In this document: piece after piece, positions 35,339 through 43,478 of the stretch
Layout: the number at the start of each line of letters is the position of its first letter
How positions within the stretch are numbered: position 1 is the first letter of the stretch
Origin: Thalassotalea marina
GTDB lineage: Bacteria > Pseudomonadota > Gammaproteobacteria > Enterobacterales > Alteromonadaceae
Reading direction: 5' to 3'
DNA: 64,000 nt
NCBI RefSeq assembly: GCF_014656435.1
Contig: NZ_BNCK01000005.1
Span: 1-64,000, forward strand
The notes under the pieces: generated by a model
Database searches by the model: none
Seen by the model: only the letters and a program-made list of their open reading frames with translations
Told to the model about the DNA's origin: nothing
Program-made: the position numbers and the translations under genes

Positions 35339-36454
35339 TTATTGCAATCTTGTTGTTATTTCTAGCTGCTGATTGTTTCTCAGTATGCCAACAGTTACTT
35401 GATCACCAACTCGATAGTTATCTAGAGTAGACATCAGTGATTTTACATTACTTATTCTATTGCCATCAATTGACTGTATGACGTCACCCAGTTTGATACC
35501 AAAACGTGTCATTTGTGCTGGTTGTAACCCTGCCTTTGCTGCTGAAGAATTAGGCGAAATATCTAAAATAGCTATGCCTTCAATACCTAATTGCTGGATA
35601 ATTTGAGCGTTTAAGTCTTGATCAATCGATATACCTAGTGAAGGCTGTGTGTACTTACCTGACTGAATAAGTTGCGGCACGACACGGTTTACCGTATCAA
35701 CAGGCACGGCAAAGCCAATACCTGCGTATGCACCCGATGGGCTATAAATTGCGGTATTGATACCAACGAGACGCCCTGCACTATCTAACAATGGACCACC
35801 AGAGTTACCTGGATTAATCGCAGCATCTGTTTGAATTAAGTTATTGATGATTAACTCTGAGTCGTCAGATAAAGAGCGGTTTAAAGCAGAGACAATACCA
35901 CTGGTTAAGGTATGATCTAAACCAAACGGATTACCAATAGCAAACACCGATTGCCCTACTTGTAAATCTTCACTCGTACCCAGAGGAACAGCTGGGGGTA
36001 AATCAAGGTCAACGTTAATTTTTAATACCGCCAAATCATGATTGGGGCTAACACCGACCAAACTTGCTTGGTAGGTTCTACCATCGTTTAAGCGAATATT
36101 TGCTTCCGAAGCCCCTTCAATCACATGGTAATTGGTCACTACATGACCAAATTCATCCCAGATAAAACCTGAGCCACTACCGCGAGGCACTTTGCGAACA
36201 TCGCGTGACCAGTAACTTCTGACAATATTACTGGTAGAAATAAAAACCACCGATGGACTGGCCTGATTAAAAATATCAATTGTCGTTTTCTCTTGTGCAG
36301 CCAATTCACCACGTGCTGTTACCATGCGCGGTTCAGCGTGTTTTGTGGCAAACCACCTATCCATCATAGGAACAAGTAATGAAATAACATAAGAGATGGC
36401 TAGTAACCAAATGCCCAGTCGCAATAGTTTTATAAAGTTAGTTTCTTGGTTCAC
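35339..36454 (-). CDS. Membrane-anchored Deg1/HtrA-type serine protease
   Basis: A 371-residue S1C protease. One N-terminal helix (LRLGIWLLAISYVISLLVPMM, ~10-31) anchors it in the inner membrane with the protease outside. The catalytic triad is intact: His110 (VTNYHVIEGA), Asp140 (NHDLAVLK), Ser218 (NPGNSGGP). A single PDZ domain fills residues ~270-370. The layout equals DegS, but stretches such as NPFGLDHTLTSGIVSALNR and INTAIYSPSGAYAGIGF resemble plant-type Deg1. Start GTG with GGGTGA upstream. It is the last gene of the sigma-factor operon, 58 bases after the sigma gene. Likely envelope protein quality control or sigma control. Confidence 0.88.
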   Translation of the reverse strand: MNQETNFIKLLRLGIWLLAISYVISLLVPMMDRWFATKHAEPRMVTARGELAAQEKTTIDIFNQASPSVVFISTSNIVRSYWSRDVRKVPRGSGSGFIWDEFGHVVTNYHVIEGASEANIRLNDGRTYQASLVGVSPNHDLAVLKINVDLDLPPAVPLGTSEDLQVGQSVFAIGNPFGLDHTLTSGIVSALNRSLSDDSELIINNLIQTDAAINPGNSGGPLLDSAGRLVGINTAIYSPSGAYAGIGFAVPVDTVNRVVPQLIQSGKYTQPSLGISIDQDLNAQIIQQLGIEGIAILDISPNSSAAKAGLQPAQMTRFGIKLGDVIQSIDGNRISNVKSLMSTLDNYRVGDQVTVGILRNNQQLEITTRLQ

Positions 36455-36512
36455 AAATTCACCCGTTTGTTTTTATTGATACTAGCCATCAGCAGCGATT
36501 ACCAAAAATAAG

Positions 36513-37370
36513 TTAATCACTAAACTCCAGAAGGCTTCTTTTAAGTTTTAATAAGGTTTTTTCTTCAATTTGCCTGATCCGCTCATGTGATACATGATAT
36601 TTTTCAGCTAAGGCTTTATGTGTCACCTTGTCGTCTGTTAACCAACGTTGCGTAATAATATCTCTACTTCGATCATCAAGACGAGCCAAAAGTTGTGTAA
36701 ATTTATGTTTTACCTTCTGTTCAAATTCCCTTTTGGACACAGAGTTTTCAACATTAGACTTTTGATCAGCAAGCAGAAATTCACCTACCTCTAGAGTATT
36801 ATCGTTATCTGTCGAACACGGGGCATCTAAAAACACATCACTTTGTGCCAATTGTACTTCAATCTCAGTGACATCTTGTTCAGTAACACCTAGCTGTTGA
36901 GCAATACCCTTTTTCTCTTCTAGTGTTAACCAGTTAGTCGTCGGTTTTAGGCGCCTCAAGTTAAAAAATAGTTTTCTTTTCGCTTTAGTCGTTGTCGCCT
37001 TCACTAAACGCCAGTTTTTCACAATGTATTCATGAATTTCTGACTTGATATGATGCACTGCATAACTTGCCAGCCTCACGCCGTAGTCAAGACTAAACTT
37101 TTTCACAGACTTCATTAGCCCAACCGTGCCTTCTTGCACTAAGTCTTCCAATGGCAAACCATAACCTTTATAACTACGTGCAATAAATGCAACAAACCTA
37201 AGATGTGATACAACAATTTCTTGCACAGCATTTAGGTCATTTTGTTGATGAAAGCGTTGAAAAAGCAGCTTTTCTCTCTCTTCATCAAGCACGGGTAAAC
37301 TGGTGACATAAGCCATATAGCCTTCAAAACTGTCGGATTTTGCTATTGCACTCGGAAAATGAATGTTCAT
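36513..37370 (-). CDS. RpoH-like heat-shock sigma factor (likely paralog)
   Basis: A 285-residue sigma-70 family protein of the RpoH clade. Region 2: VSHLRFVAFIARSYKGYGLPLEDLVQEGTVGLMKSV. The RpoH box KRKLFFNLR (~132-139) separates it from RpoD/RpoS. Region 4: LDDRSRDIITQRW and HKALAEKYHVSHERIRQIEEKTL. It is not next to ftsX, the usual rpoH location in gammaproteobacteria, and it is more divergent than a typical rpoH, so I infer a second, dedicated copy. ATG overlaps the preceding small gene by four bases (ATGA), with AGGAGA as binding site. It is co-transcribed with an HtrA protease. Confidence 0.88.
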   Translation of the reverse strand: MNIHFPSAIAKSDSFEGYMAYVTSLPVLDEEREKLLFQRFHQQNDLNAVQEIVVSHLRFVAFIARSYKGYGLPLEDLVQEGTVGLMKSVKKFSLDYGVRLASYAVHHIKSEIHEYIVKNWRLVKATTTKAKRKLFFNLRRLKPTTNWLTLEEKKGIAQQLGVTEQDVTEIEVQLAQSDVFLDAPCSTDNDNTLEVGEFLLADQKSNVENSVSKREFEQKVKHKFTQLLARLDDRSRDIITQRWLTDDKVTHKALAEKYHVSHERIRQIEEKTLLKLKRSLLEFSD

Positions 37371-37684
37371 GATCTATCTCCTACTAATAAATCAACTTTT
37401 CCATTTGGCATGTTATTATTTTTCACCAATAACGCCTTAACAAATTCTTGATCATAGTCTCGGTGGCCTGGTGTTAACCTATTAATATCTTTTTCAATTT
37501 GTTGCTGCAACGTTGGACTTTCTGCGCCATTATTTAGCGCTTTAGCAAAAGGTGTAGCATGTGCAACAACAGGTGTATTAGCCTGGCTTTCTTTGGTGAT
37601 GATACTCACAGAAAGTATTACTCCAAAAGCAAGACTCAATACTAAAAGTGCTAATTTAATGAGTGGACTAAATATTGAATTCAT
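37367..37684 (-). CDS. Small membrane-anchored protein coupled to sigma factor
   Basis: A 105-residue protein of no recognised family: eight N-terminal residues, one membrane helix (LIKLALLVLSLAFGVILSVSII, ~8-29), and a ~75-residue soluble tail outside the membrane (LQQQIEKDINRLTPGHRDYDQEFVKALLV). Its last bases overlap the sigma-factor start (ATGA), so translation is coupled. Its leader is nearly identical to the end of the hsp20 leader and carries a ROSE-like motif. The genetic position suggests an accessory or regulator of the sigma/protease pair, but the short cytoplasmic part argues against a classic anti-sigma factor. Confidence 0.7.
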   Translation of the reverse strand: MNSIFSPLIKLALLVLSLAFGVILSVSIITKESQANTPVVAHATPFAKALNNGAESPTLQQQIEKDINRLTPGHRDYDQEFVKALLVKNNNMPNGKVDLLVGDRS

Positions 37685-37690
37685 CGTATA

Positions 37691-37705
37691 TCCCCTTTAA
37701 AGCAA
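37691..37705 (-). ncRNA. ROSE-like RNA thermometer hairpin before the sigma operon segment
   Basis: In the mRNA UUGCU (37701-37705) can pair with GGGGA of the ribosome binding site (37691-37695), including a G-G opposition, with a short loop. The surrounding bases TAT-TTGCTT...GGATATACGATGAA are shared with the hsp20 leader. Such hairpins melt on heating and free the ribosome site. The stem here is weaker (two G-U pairs) than in hsp20. Confidence 0.5.
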
Positions 37706-37764
37706 TATAAAACAAGTTCAAAAACGATTAGTTGTGGGAGTAGTATAAACCACTCCCTGAACAA

Positions 37765-38694
37765 CTATTCTGTTGTCACTGTGTTATGTTGTTTATCGCC
37801 ATTCTTTTTAGATACGAACTGATCAAACGAAAGCTCTGCAATCGCCTCATATTGATTTTTTGCGATAGAAAACCAATGGCTTACATCATTTCTCTTAACA
37901 TAATATTGAGTATCACTTTTCGAGAACTCATAAGTAAAACTGTCGTGTTCACTATTAAAAACCGTTAACTTATGCAAAGGTTTAAATGAACCATTAGTAG
38001 CAATCCCGATGACATGAAGATTTGCAATTTTATCGACAAATTGTGCAATATCATCTTCATTCAATCCCTCGTTTTCCGACAAAACCATTGGCTCCGACAA
38101 TCGCCATCGTTCTTCGTACTTTTCTATACTAATGTTGGCATGTTCAACTTTCATCACATCTTCAACTGAAAGCAGTGACTTTTTAAGCCAATCATTGGCA
38201 TCTGCACTTAATTGATAAGCATTAAAGTTAATCAGGTAAACCTCGTCTTCATTAGCATTTCGTACGTAGAGTTGTTTAAAACTGGGTGACTTACCAATAT
38301 TTAATAGCTGAAGATCACCTTCGCGACTGTATATAGTCAGTTGTTTTTCAAAGTTATCATCGGATACATGAAAGCGCTCATGACTTGCTTTAGAGTGCGC
38401 AACAGGCCATGACATGTGAACTGACGACAGCTCATTGATAAGCGATTCTAATTTAATATCGGCAACTGGTAAGTCAGGGTGTTCTGTAAACTGCCACTGA
38501 CCTTTTTCCATTGACAGGCTGAGTGTGTCATCTTTACTTTTAATCTCAATTTTATTAAGTAAGCTACTATCAAACGCTAACAGAGGTTGACGTTCAGCTT
38601 GCTGTGTCATATCTGAGTCAACTGTCCACAGTGTGCCAGCGACAACTAACTGAACAATCAGTAAACATGCTAACGTTGCGACTAGTTTATTCAT
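37765..38694 (-). CDS. DUF4340-domain protein
   Basis: A 309-residue protein with an N-terminal membrane anchor (LVATLACLLIVQLVVAGTLW) and a DUF4340 repeat-type domain (LNKIEIKSKDDTLSLSMEKGQWQFTEHPDLPVADIKLESLINELS..., TIYSREGDLQLLNIGKSP, YLINFNAYQLSADANDWL). DUF4340 proteins accompany GldFG-like ABC systems, as here: it lies 12 bases after the permease gene. Probably a periplasmic component of that complex. A hairpin GGGAGT...ACTCCC follows its stop (about 37724-37745). Confidence 0.85.
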   Translation of the reverse strand: MNKLVATLACLLIVQLVVAGTLWTVDSDMTQQAERQPLLAFDSSLLNKIEIKSKDDTLSLSMEKGQWQFTEHPDLPVADIKLESLINELSSVHMSWPVAHSKASHERFHVSDDNFEKQLTIYSREGDLQLLNIGKSPSFKQLYVRNANEDEVYLINFNAYQLSADANDWLKKSLLSVEDVMKVEHANISIEKYEERWRLSEPMVLSENEGLNEDDIAQFVDKIANLHVIGIATNGSFKPLHKLTVFNSEHDSFTYEFSKSDTQYYVKRNDVSHWFSIAKNQYEAIAELSFDQFVSKKNGDKQHNTVTTE

Positions 38695-38706
38695 CGTTAT
38701 CTCCTC

Positions 38707-41622
38707 TTATTGCGCCAACCAAGTCATATAGTATCGCTGTTTGCTCCGCAAACGCTGACGCTGCCAAATAGCCACACCTGCTAACAAACAAAAAGCTAAA
38801 ATATAGTTAGCATATTCCCAGAACATTTGAGCATTTTGTTCCATCGGTGGTAGCGTTCGATTAAAATTGCCCCTTGAACGAATACTCATTAGTGCGCGAT
38901 CTTCTAATGACCAATCAACTGCATTGATCAATAGCTCTACGTTTGCAAGATTAACACTTTGGCTAACGCCACTAGTTAGCTGTAACACTCGATCCTGCAC
39001 TAAGTCGTTAGAACTAAATAAGATAATACGAGCACTTTCTGAAGCATGTTTGATCACACTAGAAACATCAAACGCTTCTGTTGTATCGGCAATGTTGTCA
39101 GTCTCAACTGATTCATCCCGTGTTTTAACCTCATCAGCCTTACTCAACAAGGGAGACTCCTTGTCTGCGAAATAGGATAAAAACTTTCCTTGTGCCATTA
39201 CTGCCATCAATTGCTGTCCTGTTTCTCCATCTGTAGAGTATGTTGATTCGCCTTGTGCATTAATTTTAGGCATAACGTCTAACGATGATGATGTCCACGC
39301 TTGTTCTGAGCTATTGATCAACTCAGTAAAGGAGATCTGGCCTTTGTCTGCGTCAACACTAATAGGTGACGCCCAGGGAACAGTTAACTGGGGAAGTTGT
39401 GAAGTGATTAAGTTTTCTTGATTAAGCCCTTGGCGTACATCAATAAAATAAGGGTAATCTACCATACGCATTTCTTGTAACTGTAATCCCCCGACATTAC
39501 GAGTTATAGGAATTGGAAATGCAGCATTTGTAGCATCCATGATAAGTTTATTTTCCACCGTTAAACCGTGATGAGCTAACCAGTCACTTAAGCCTGATTT
39601 TACAGAAGACATTGACAATCTACCGCCAGTAAAGTCAACACTAAATGGTGAGGTTGCTGCAATAACGGTCCCACCTTTCATCAAAAACTGGTCAACAGCA
39701 AACACGGCTTTTTCATCAAGAGATTCTGGGGAAATCAACATCAATAAATCAGCCTGGCCTGAAACCTTACCATCTGATAAGTCTTCATTAATTACATTAA
39801 GTTCAGCATTTAACATTTGTTTTAGTTGCTCAAAGCTGGCACTAGGTAATCCATATGCACCATAAGGGGAGCTTTGCGGTGTGACTAAAGCAACATTTTT
39901 GGTAAATCCCGAAGCAAAACGTTTTATGGCAGCATCAAAATTTCGTTCAAAACTACTGACGCTGAAGTCATCCAAAGGAATTTGCACAACCTGATCTCCT
40001 GAAGATAACGTCAAATAAAAATAAAACGCGTTATCAGAAAATAAGCTGGTCGCCATTGGCTGAAAGCCATAATCTTCAGCGATTTGTAGTGCTAAGCGAC
40101 CACCATTAGCTTCAGGTTCAATAAAATTAACTTCTAACTTATTGCCTGCGTCTACTTTTATTTGTTTTAGTTGTTGCTCAATATCCGATTTAAATTCAAC
40201 TAACTGCTTAGGAAGTTTGTCAGTAGCAGACACATATCCTGTAAAAGTTAATGGTTGTTGCACCGCATCAAACAAGTTACCGGCACTTTGATAGTTTTGT
40301 AACACCGTTTTTATCGCACGAGTGATGTCGTGTTCTGGGTTTCTTAGCAATACATCTACATCAGATTCCGCTCTAGCATTAACTTCGATAAGATCTCTAA
40401 AACCTAACACTTGATGTTCATCACCATATTGCACTAGCACATTAAAGTATGAACTAACAATAGAAGCTTGGTACCGATCTGCTACTTGGAAAGGCATAGG
40501 TTTAATACCAAATTTACTGTTAGCTTCTTCCTCTAGTTCAGGAGACTGTTGCGGGTCGACAAATTCAACACGAACACGGTTGTCTCCAACCACTTCATAT
40601 TCTTTTAATAAGTCTTTAACCTGCGGCACTAACGGCGCTAACAATGGATGTGTTTTTTGACTGAAGTAGCCCCTAATCAACAACGGTTCCTGCAATTGTG
40701 CTAGGTATCCCTCAGTCGCCTCAGAAATAGAATACTGTTTTCCTTCAGTAGTATCCCAACGGAGTTGTGGCAACTGGCCTAACCACAAATTAGCGCTCAG
40801 TAAATTTATTGAAAGTAGCCCGGTCACCCATTGCCAATATACGTGGCGTTTTAGTCTACTAGAATTTTGCGACCCGGTATTTGCCCATCGCTCTTGTTCA
40901 AGAAAATAAGTGTTAATCACTAAAAACACCAAAGTAAGGGATAGGTAATAATATAGGTCACGTAGATCAATAACTCCGCGAGTGATGTCTTCAAAACGAG
41001 CACCTGTGCCAAAAGAACGCAAAAGCTCAGCACTTTGATGACCAAAAAAATCTGTCAATACTGGAGTACCAATAAAATAAAATCCCCCGCAAAGTACTGA
41101 GGTTGCAATTAAACTAACAATTTGATTTTCATTTCTAGCAGATATCGCTAAACCTATCGCAATGTATGCGCTACCTAATAATAAAACTGCTAAGTAACCT
41201 GATATGACGGGCCCCCAATCAAGTGAGGCAAAAAAGTTAACAGATATCGGTAATGGCAATGTGATAAACAAAGCAATAGCTAACAAAACTAGACACCCAA
41301 GGTATTTACCAATAACAAAGTGCCACAGTGGGATTGATTGAGTATGCACATATTCAATAGTTCCACTTCGCCGCTCTTCACTCCAGAGCTTCATGGTTAG
41401 CGTAGCGCACAGAAAAATGAGTAATAGAGGCATCCATTCAAACATAGGGCGCACATCAGCAATATTTCTGGCAAAAAACGCTTCACCCCAAAAAAAGATG
41501 AATAGCGTTATCGCAACAAAAGCACCTATAAATAAGTAGGCGATCGGGGAAGTGAAGAACAGAGATATTTCTTTTTTTGCAATTCTTATGATGCTTTCTT
41601 TTTTAAAAAGATTAGGCTGCAT
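38707..41622 (-). CDS. Fused ABC-2 permease / GldG-like protein
   Basis: A 971-residue fusion. The N-terminal ~240 residues form a six-helix ABC-2 permease (IAKKEISLFFTSPIAYLFIGAFVAITLFIFF; TMKLWSEERRSGTIEYVHTQSIP). A further helix near 265-285 is followed by a large periplasmic GldG-type domain (LRWDTTEGKQYSISEATEGYLAQLQEPLLIRGYFSQKTHP..., DLLMLISPESLDEKAVFAVDQFLMKGG), and a last helix (YANYILAFCLLAGVAIWQ) ends it. In Flavobacterium, gldF and gldG are separate. The start ATG 41622 has AGGAGG six bases upstream; an earlier ATG at 41655 lacks this. Confidence 0.87.
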   Translation of the reverse strand: MQPNLFKKESIIRIAKKEISLFFTSPIAYLFIGAFVAITLFIFFWGEAFFARNIADVRPMFEWMPLLLIFLCATLTMKLWSEERRSGTIEYVHTQSIPLWHFVIGKYLGCLVLLAIALFITLPLPISVNFFASLDWGPVISGYLAVLLLGSAYIAIGLAISARNENQIVSLIATSVLCGGFYFIGTPVLTDFFGHQSAELLRSFGTGARFEDITRGVIDLRDLYYYLSLTLVFLVINTYFLEQERWANTGSQNSSRLKRHVYWQWVTGLLSINLLSANLWLGQLPQLRWDTTEGKQYSISEATEGYLAQLQEPLLIRGYFSQKTHPLLAPLVPQVKDLLKEYEVVGDNRVRVEFVDPQQSPELEEEANSKFGIKPMPFQVADRYQASIVSSYFNVLVQYGDEHQVLGFRDLIEVNARAESDVDVLLRNPEHDITRAIKTVLQNYQSAGNLFDAVQQPLTFTGYVSATDKLPKQLVEFKSDIEQQLKQIKVDAGNKLEVNFIEPEANGGRLALQIAEDYGFQPMATSLFSDNAFYFYLTLSSGDQVVQIPLDDFSVSSFERNFDAAIKRFASGFTKNVALVTPQSSPYGAYGLPSASFEQLKQMLNAELNVINEDLSDGKVSGQADLLMLISPESLDEKAVFAVDQFLMKGGTVIAATSPFSVDFTGGRLSMSSVKSGLSDWLAHHGLTVENKLIMDATNAAFPIPITRNVGGLQLQEMRMVDYPYFIDVRQGLNQENLITSQLPQLTVPWASPISVDADKGQISFTELINSSEQAWTSSSLDVMPKINAQGESTYSTDGETGQQLMAVMAQGKFLSYFADKESPLLSKADEVKTRDESVETDNIADTTEAFDVSSVIKHASESARIILFSSNDLVQDRVLQLTSGVSQSVNLANVELLINAVDWSLEDRALMSIRSRGNFNRTLPPMEQNAQMFWEYANYILAFCLLAGVAIWQRQRLRSKQRYYMTWLAQ

Positions 41623-42574
41623 TACATACCTCCTGCCCAAAACCTTTTTGGCCATCTGAATTTACCATAACATCTTGATTTATTTGATTGAATATGACTT
41701 CGAGGTCACGTTTTTCTTGATGTATCGCATAAAGATTACTGCCTGATTCAACAATTAATTTACTGATTTGGCTACTAACCTCGGGGACTGACGCTGAAGG
41801 TCTCAAGGCTATCAATAGCCGTTCATCTGTTATTTGTTCAACGGTGACTACATTCACAATTTGCTGCAGCTGTTCAAGCAATTGATAATCAGTTTCCAAC
41901 ACGATATTTTTACTATGTTTCAACGTCTCAAGCTTTTCGTCCAAAGCAATCTTGCCTGCTTTAAGAATAATAACGCGATCACATAAGGCATCAACTTCTT
42001 GCATTATGTGAGTCGATAAAATGACAGTAGCATTTTTTGAGATTTCTTTGATCAATCGACGCATGTGTTGCGTTTGTTCGGGATCTAAGCCATTGGTTGG
42101 TTCATCAAGGATCAACAATTTAGGTTGACCAAGTATCGCTTGAGCGACACCAACTCGCTGCTTATAGCCGCGCGACAATGTATGTATAGGAGCAAGTAAT
42201 TTTGCCGCCAAGTCGGTCGCCTTGATTGCTCGCTTGATTTCATCCACTTTAACTAAGTCAGAGAGCCCCTTTAAATCAGCAGCATAATCTAAATATTCAG
42301 CTACTGTCATTTCTGGATATACAGGTAAGTTTTCAGGTAGGTATCCGAGTTCCCGTTGGATGGCTTTTGCATTGTCAGTAATAGACATACCATCAAGTAA
42401 AACATCACCAGCATTGGCTTCTAAATAACCACTGATCATTTTCATCATTGTTGTTTTGCCTGCACCATTATGGCCAAGCAACCCAAGAATTTCGCCCTTG
42501 TTGATAGAAAAGCTCACATCATCTACAGCAACAAAACTGCCATAGCTGCGAGTTAAATGACTCACGTTTAGCAT
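41612..42574 (-). CDS. GldA-type ABC transporter ATPase
   Basis: A 320-residue ATPase. Walker A GHNGAGKTT, Q-loop region LGYLPENLPVYPEMTVAEYLDYAADLKG, signature LSRGYKQRVGVAQA, Walker B LLILDEPTNGLDP, and H-loop STHIMQEVDALCDRV are all intact. The C-terminal ~90 residues (ETDYQLLEQLQQIVNVVTVEQITDERLLIALRP) are typical of ABC-2/GldA-type exporters. ATG 42574 has GGAG six bases upstream. It overlaps the permease gene by 11 bases. It should drive export or envelope remodelling by the downstream permease/GldG/DUF4340 set. Confidence 0.92.
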   Translation of the reverse strand: MLNVSHLTRSYGSFVAVDDVSFSINKGEILGLLGHNGAGKTTMMKMISGYLEANAGDVLLDGMSITDNAKAIQRELGYLPENLPVYPEMTVAEYLDYAADLKGLSDLVKVDEIKRAIKATDLAAKLLAPIHTLSRGYKQRVGVAQAILGQPKLLILDEPTNGLDPEQTQHMRRLIKEISKNATVILSTHIMQEVDALCDRVIILKAGKIALDEKLETLKHSKNIVLETDYQLLEQLQQIVNVVTVEQITDERLLIALRPSASVPEVSSQISKLIVESGSNLYAIHQEKRDLEVIFNQINQDVMVNSDGQKGFGQEVCNAA

Positions 42575-42589
42575 GGTAGTCTCCAATAA

Positions 42590-42673
42590 TTATTGTTTGA
42601 TGTTGTCTGTTTTTGAGCCCGATAACATTGAGTTAGCCAAAGGTTGGCCAATAGAAAGGTTCGAAAAATACAT
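42590..42673 (-). CDS. 27-residue leader peptide ORF
   Basis: A short ORF starting MYFSNLSIGQ and ending KTDNIKQ, with a strong ribosome site (AGGAGA eight bases before the ATG). It is followed after 15 bases by the GldA-type ATPase start and preceded by a sigma-32-like promoter. It is neither very hydrophobic nor cysteine-rich. It could be a translated leader regulating the operon, a small functional peptide exported by the adjacent ABC system, or spurious. No family recognised. Confidence 0.5.
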   Translation of the reverse strand: MYFSNLSIGQPLANSMLSGSKTDNIKQ

Positions 42674-42740
42674 TGTTAATTTCTCCTAAATAGCTGGGAA
42701 CATTCCCAAAAACAAAGTACAGAACGAGTTTGCTGTTTTG

Positions 42741-42766
42741 ATATGGGCGAAAATTTAAAGTTCAAG
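42741..42766 (-). promoter_or_regulatory. Sigma-32-like promoter of the ABC/sigma operon
   Basis: On the minus strand CTTGAAC (42760-42766), an 11-base spacer and GCCCATAT (42741-42748) match the heat-shock consensus CTTGAAA-N11-15-CCCCATNT closely. The start site would fall near 42735, about 60 bases before the peptide ORF. Confidence 0.65.
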
Positions 42767-42831
42767 CCATTGAACAAAAATTTTCAAAATAAGTTAGGTT
42801 ATGCAGAGACTTAGCGAAAAAATAGCTATAC

Positions 42832-42866
42832 GACCACGCAGATAAATCTGGCTCATCCACGTGGTC
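42832..42866 (-). terminator. Hairpin downstream of hsp20
   Basis: GACCACG (42832-42838) pairs with CGTGGTC (42860-42866), and an inner CAGAT-AA-ATCTG dyad sits inside. On the minus strand a TTTTTT run comes about 10 bases after the stem. It probably ends the hsp20 transcript. Confidence 0.5.
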
Positions 42867-42909
42867 TACAGCTTCAATAAATCATAGCTAAGCAACTGAT
42901 AACACGACA

Positions 42910-43392
42910 CTAAGCCGCTTTTTCAGACTTAGTATCTTTTTGCTCATCTATTTTGTGCTCTATTGCATTGGCACCTTTGTTAATCGCAATGGTTCTTGGT
43001 TTCATCGCCTCTGGAATTTCTTTCACCAGATCTACAGTCAATAAACCATTGGCCAATTCAGCATTGGTTACTTCAACATAATCAGCTAAGTTAAATTTGC
43101 GTTCAAACGTGCGATTGGCAATACCATGGTACAAGTATTTGCCTTCATCTTTTTTGGTTTTGTTACCACGTACGGTCAAAACACCATTCTCAACTTGAAT
43201 GTCGAGTTCTTCTTGAGAAAACCCAGCAACAGCAATGGTGATGGCATATTTGTTTTCTTCAAGCATTTCTATATTGTATGGCGGATAAACTCCCGCGGTG
43301 TTGTCTGATGCAAGCGCACTGTCAATTATTGACGCTAAGCGATCAAAACCAATAGTACTGCGATATAGTGGGGTTAAATCAACTGAGTTCAT
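42910..43392 (-). CDS. Hsp20/IbpA-type small heat-shock protein
   Basis: A 160-residue chaperone: N-terminal MNSVDLTPLYRSTIGFDRLA as in IbpA/IbpB, alpha-crystallin domain (YAITIAVAGFSQEELDIQVENGVLTVRGNK... to ELANGLLTVDLVKEIPE), and an IxI-like tail motif RTIAIN. It binds unfolding proteins. The frame is open to 43470, but ATG 43392 has GGAGGA nine bases before it and the conserved start. It has its own sigma-32-like promoter and a ROSE-type RNA thermometer in the leader, so it is expected to be strongly heat-induced. Confidence 0.95.
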   Translation of the reverse strand: MNSVDLTPLYRSTIGFDRLASIIDSALASDNTAGVYPPYNIEMLEENKYAITIAVAGFSQEELDIQVENGVLTVRGNKTKKDEGKYLYHGIANRTFERKFNLADYVEVTNAELANGLLTVDLVKEIPEAMKPRTIAINKGANAIEHKIDEQKDTKSEKAA

Positions 43393-43397
43393 CGTAT

Positions 43398-43415
43398 ATC
43401 CTCCGATAGAAGCAA
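43398..43415 (-). ncRNA. ROSE-type RNA thermometer in hsp20 leader
   Basis: In the mRNA UUGCUUC (43409-43415) faces GGAGGA (43399-43404) across the loop UAUC. Pairs C-G, U-G, U-A, C-G, a G-G opposition and U-A reproduce the conserved ROSE element that sequesters the Shine-Dalgarno sequence of ibpA-type genes. It lies six bases before the start codon. Confidence 0.75.
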
Positions 43416-43478
43416 CATAAAATAAAAACAATCTAGGTGATTCACTTTCTACAATAGACAAGTTAACCACGTTTTTTT

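Noticed and set aside
36513..37370. Calling the sigma factor the main rpoH
   Set aside because: It is not beside ftsYEX genes and is more divergent than usual; but without the whole genome this remains an inference.
37724..37745. Terminator inside the operon after the DUF4340 gene
   Set aside because: GGGAGT/ACTCCC forms a hairpin but the T-run comes about 11 bases later. It may slow or process the transcript, but a full stop is not supported.
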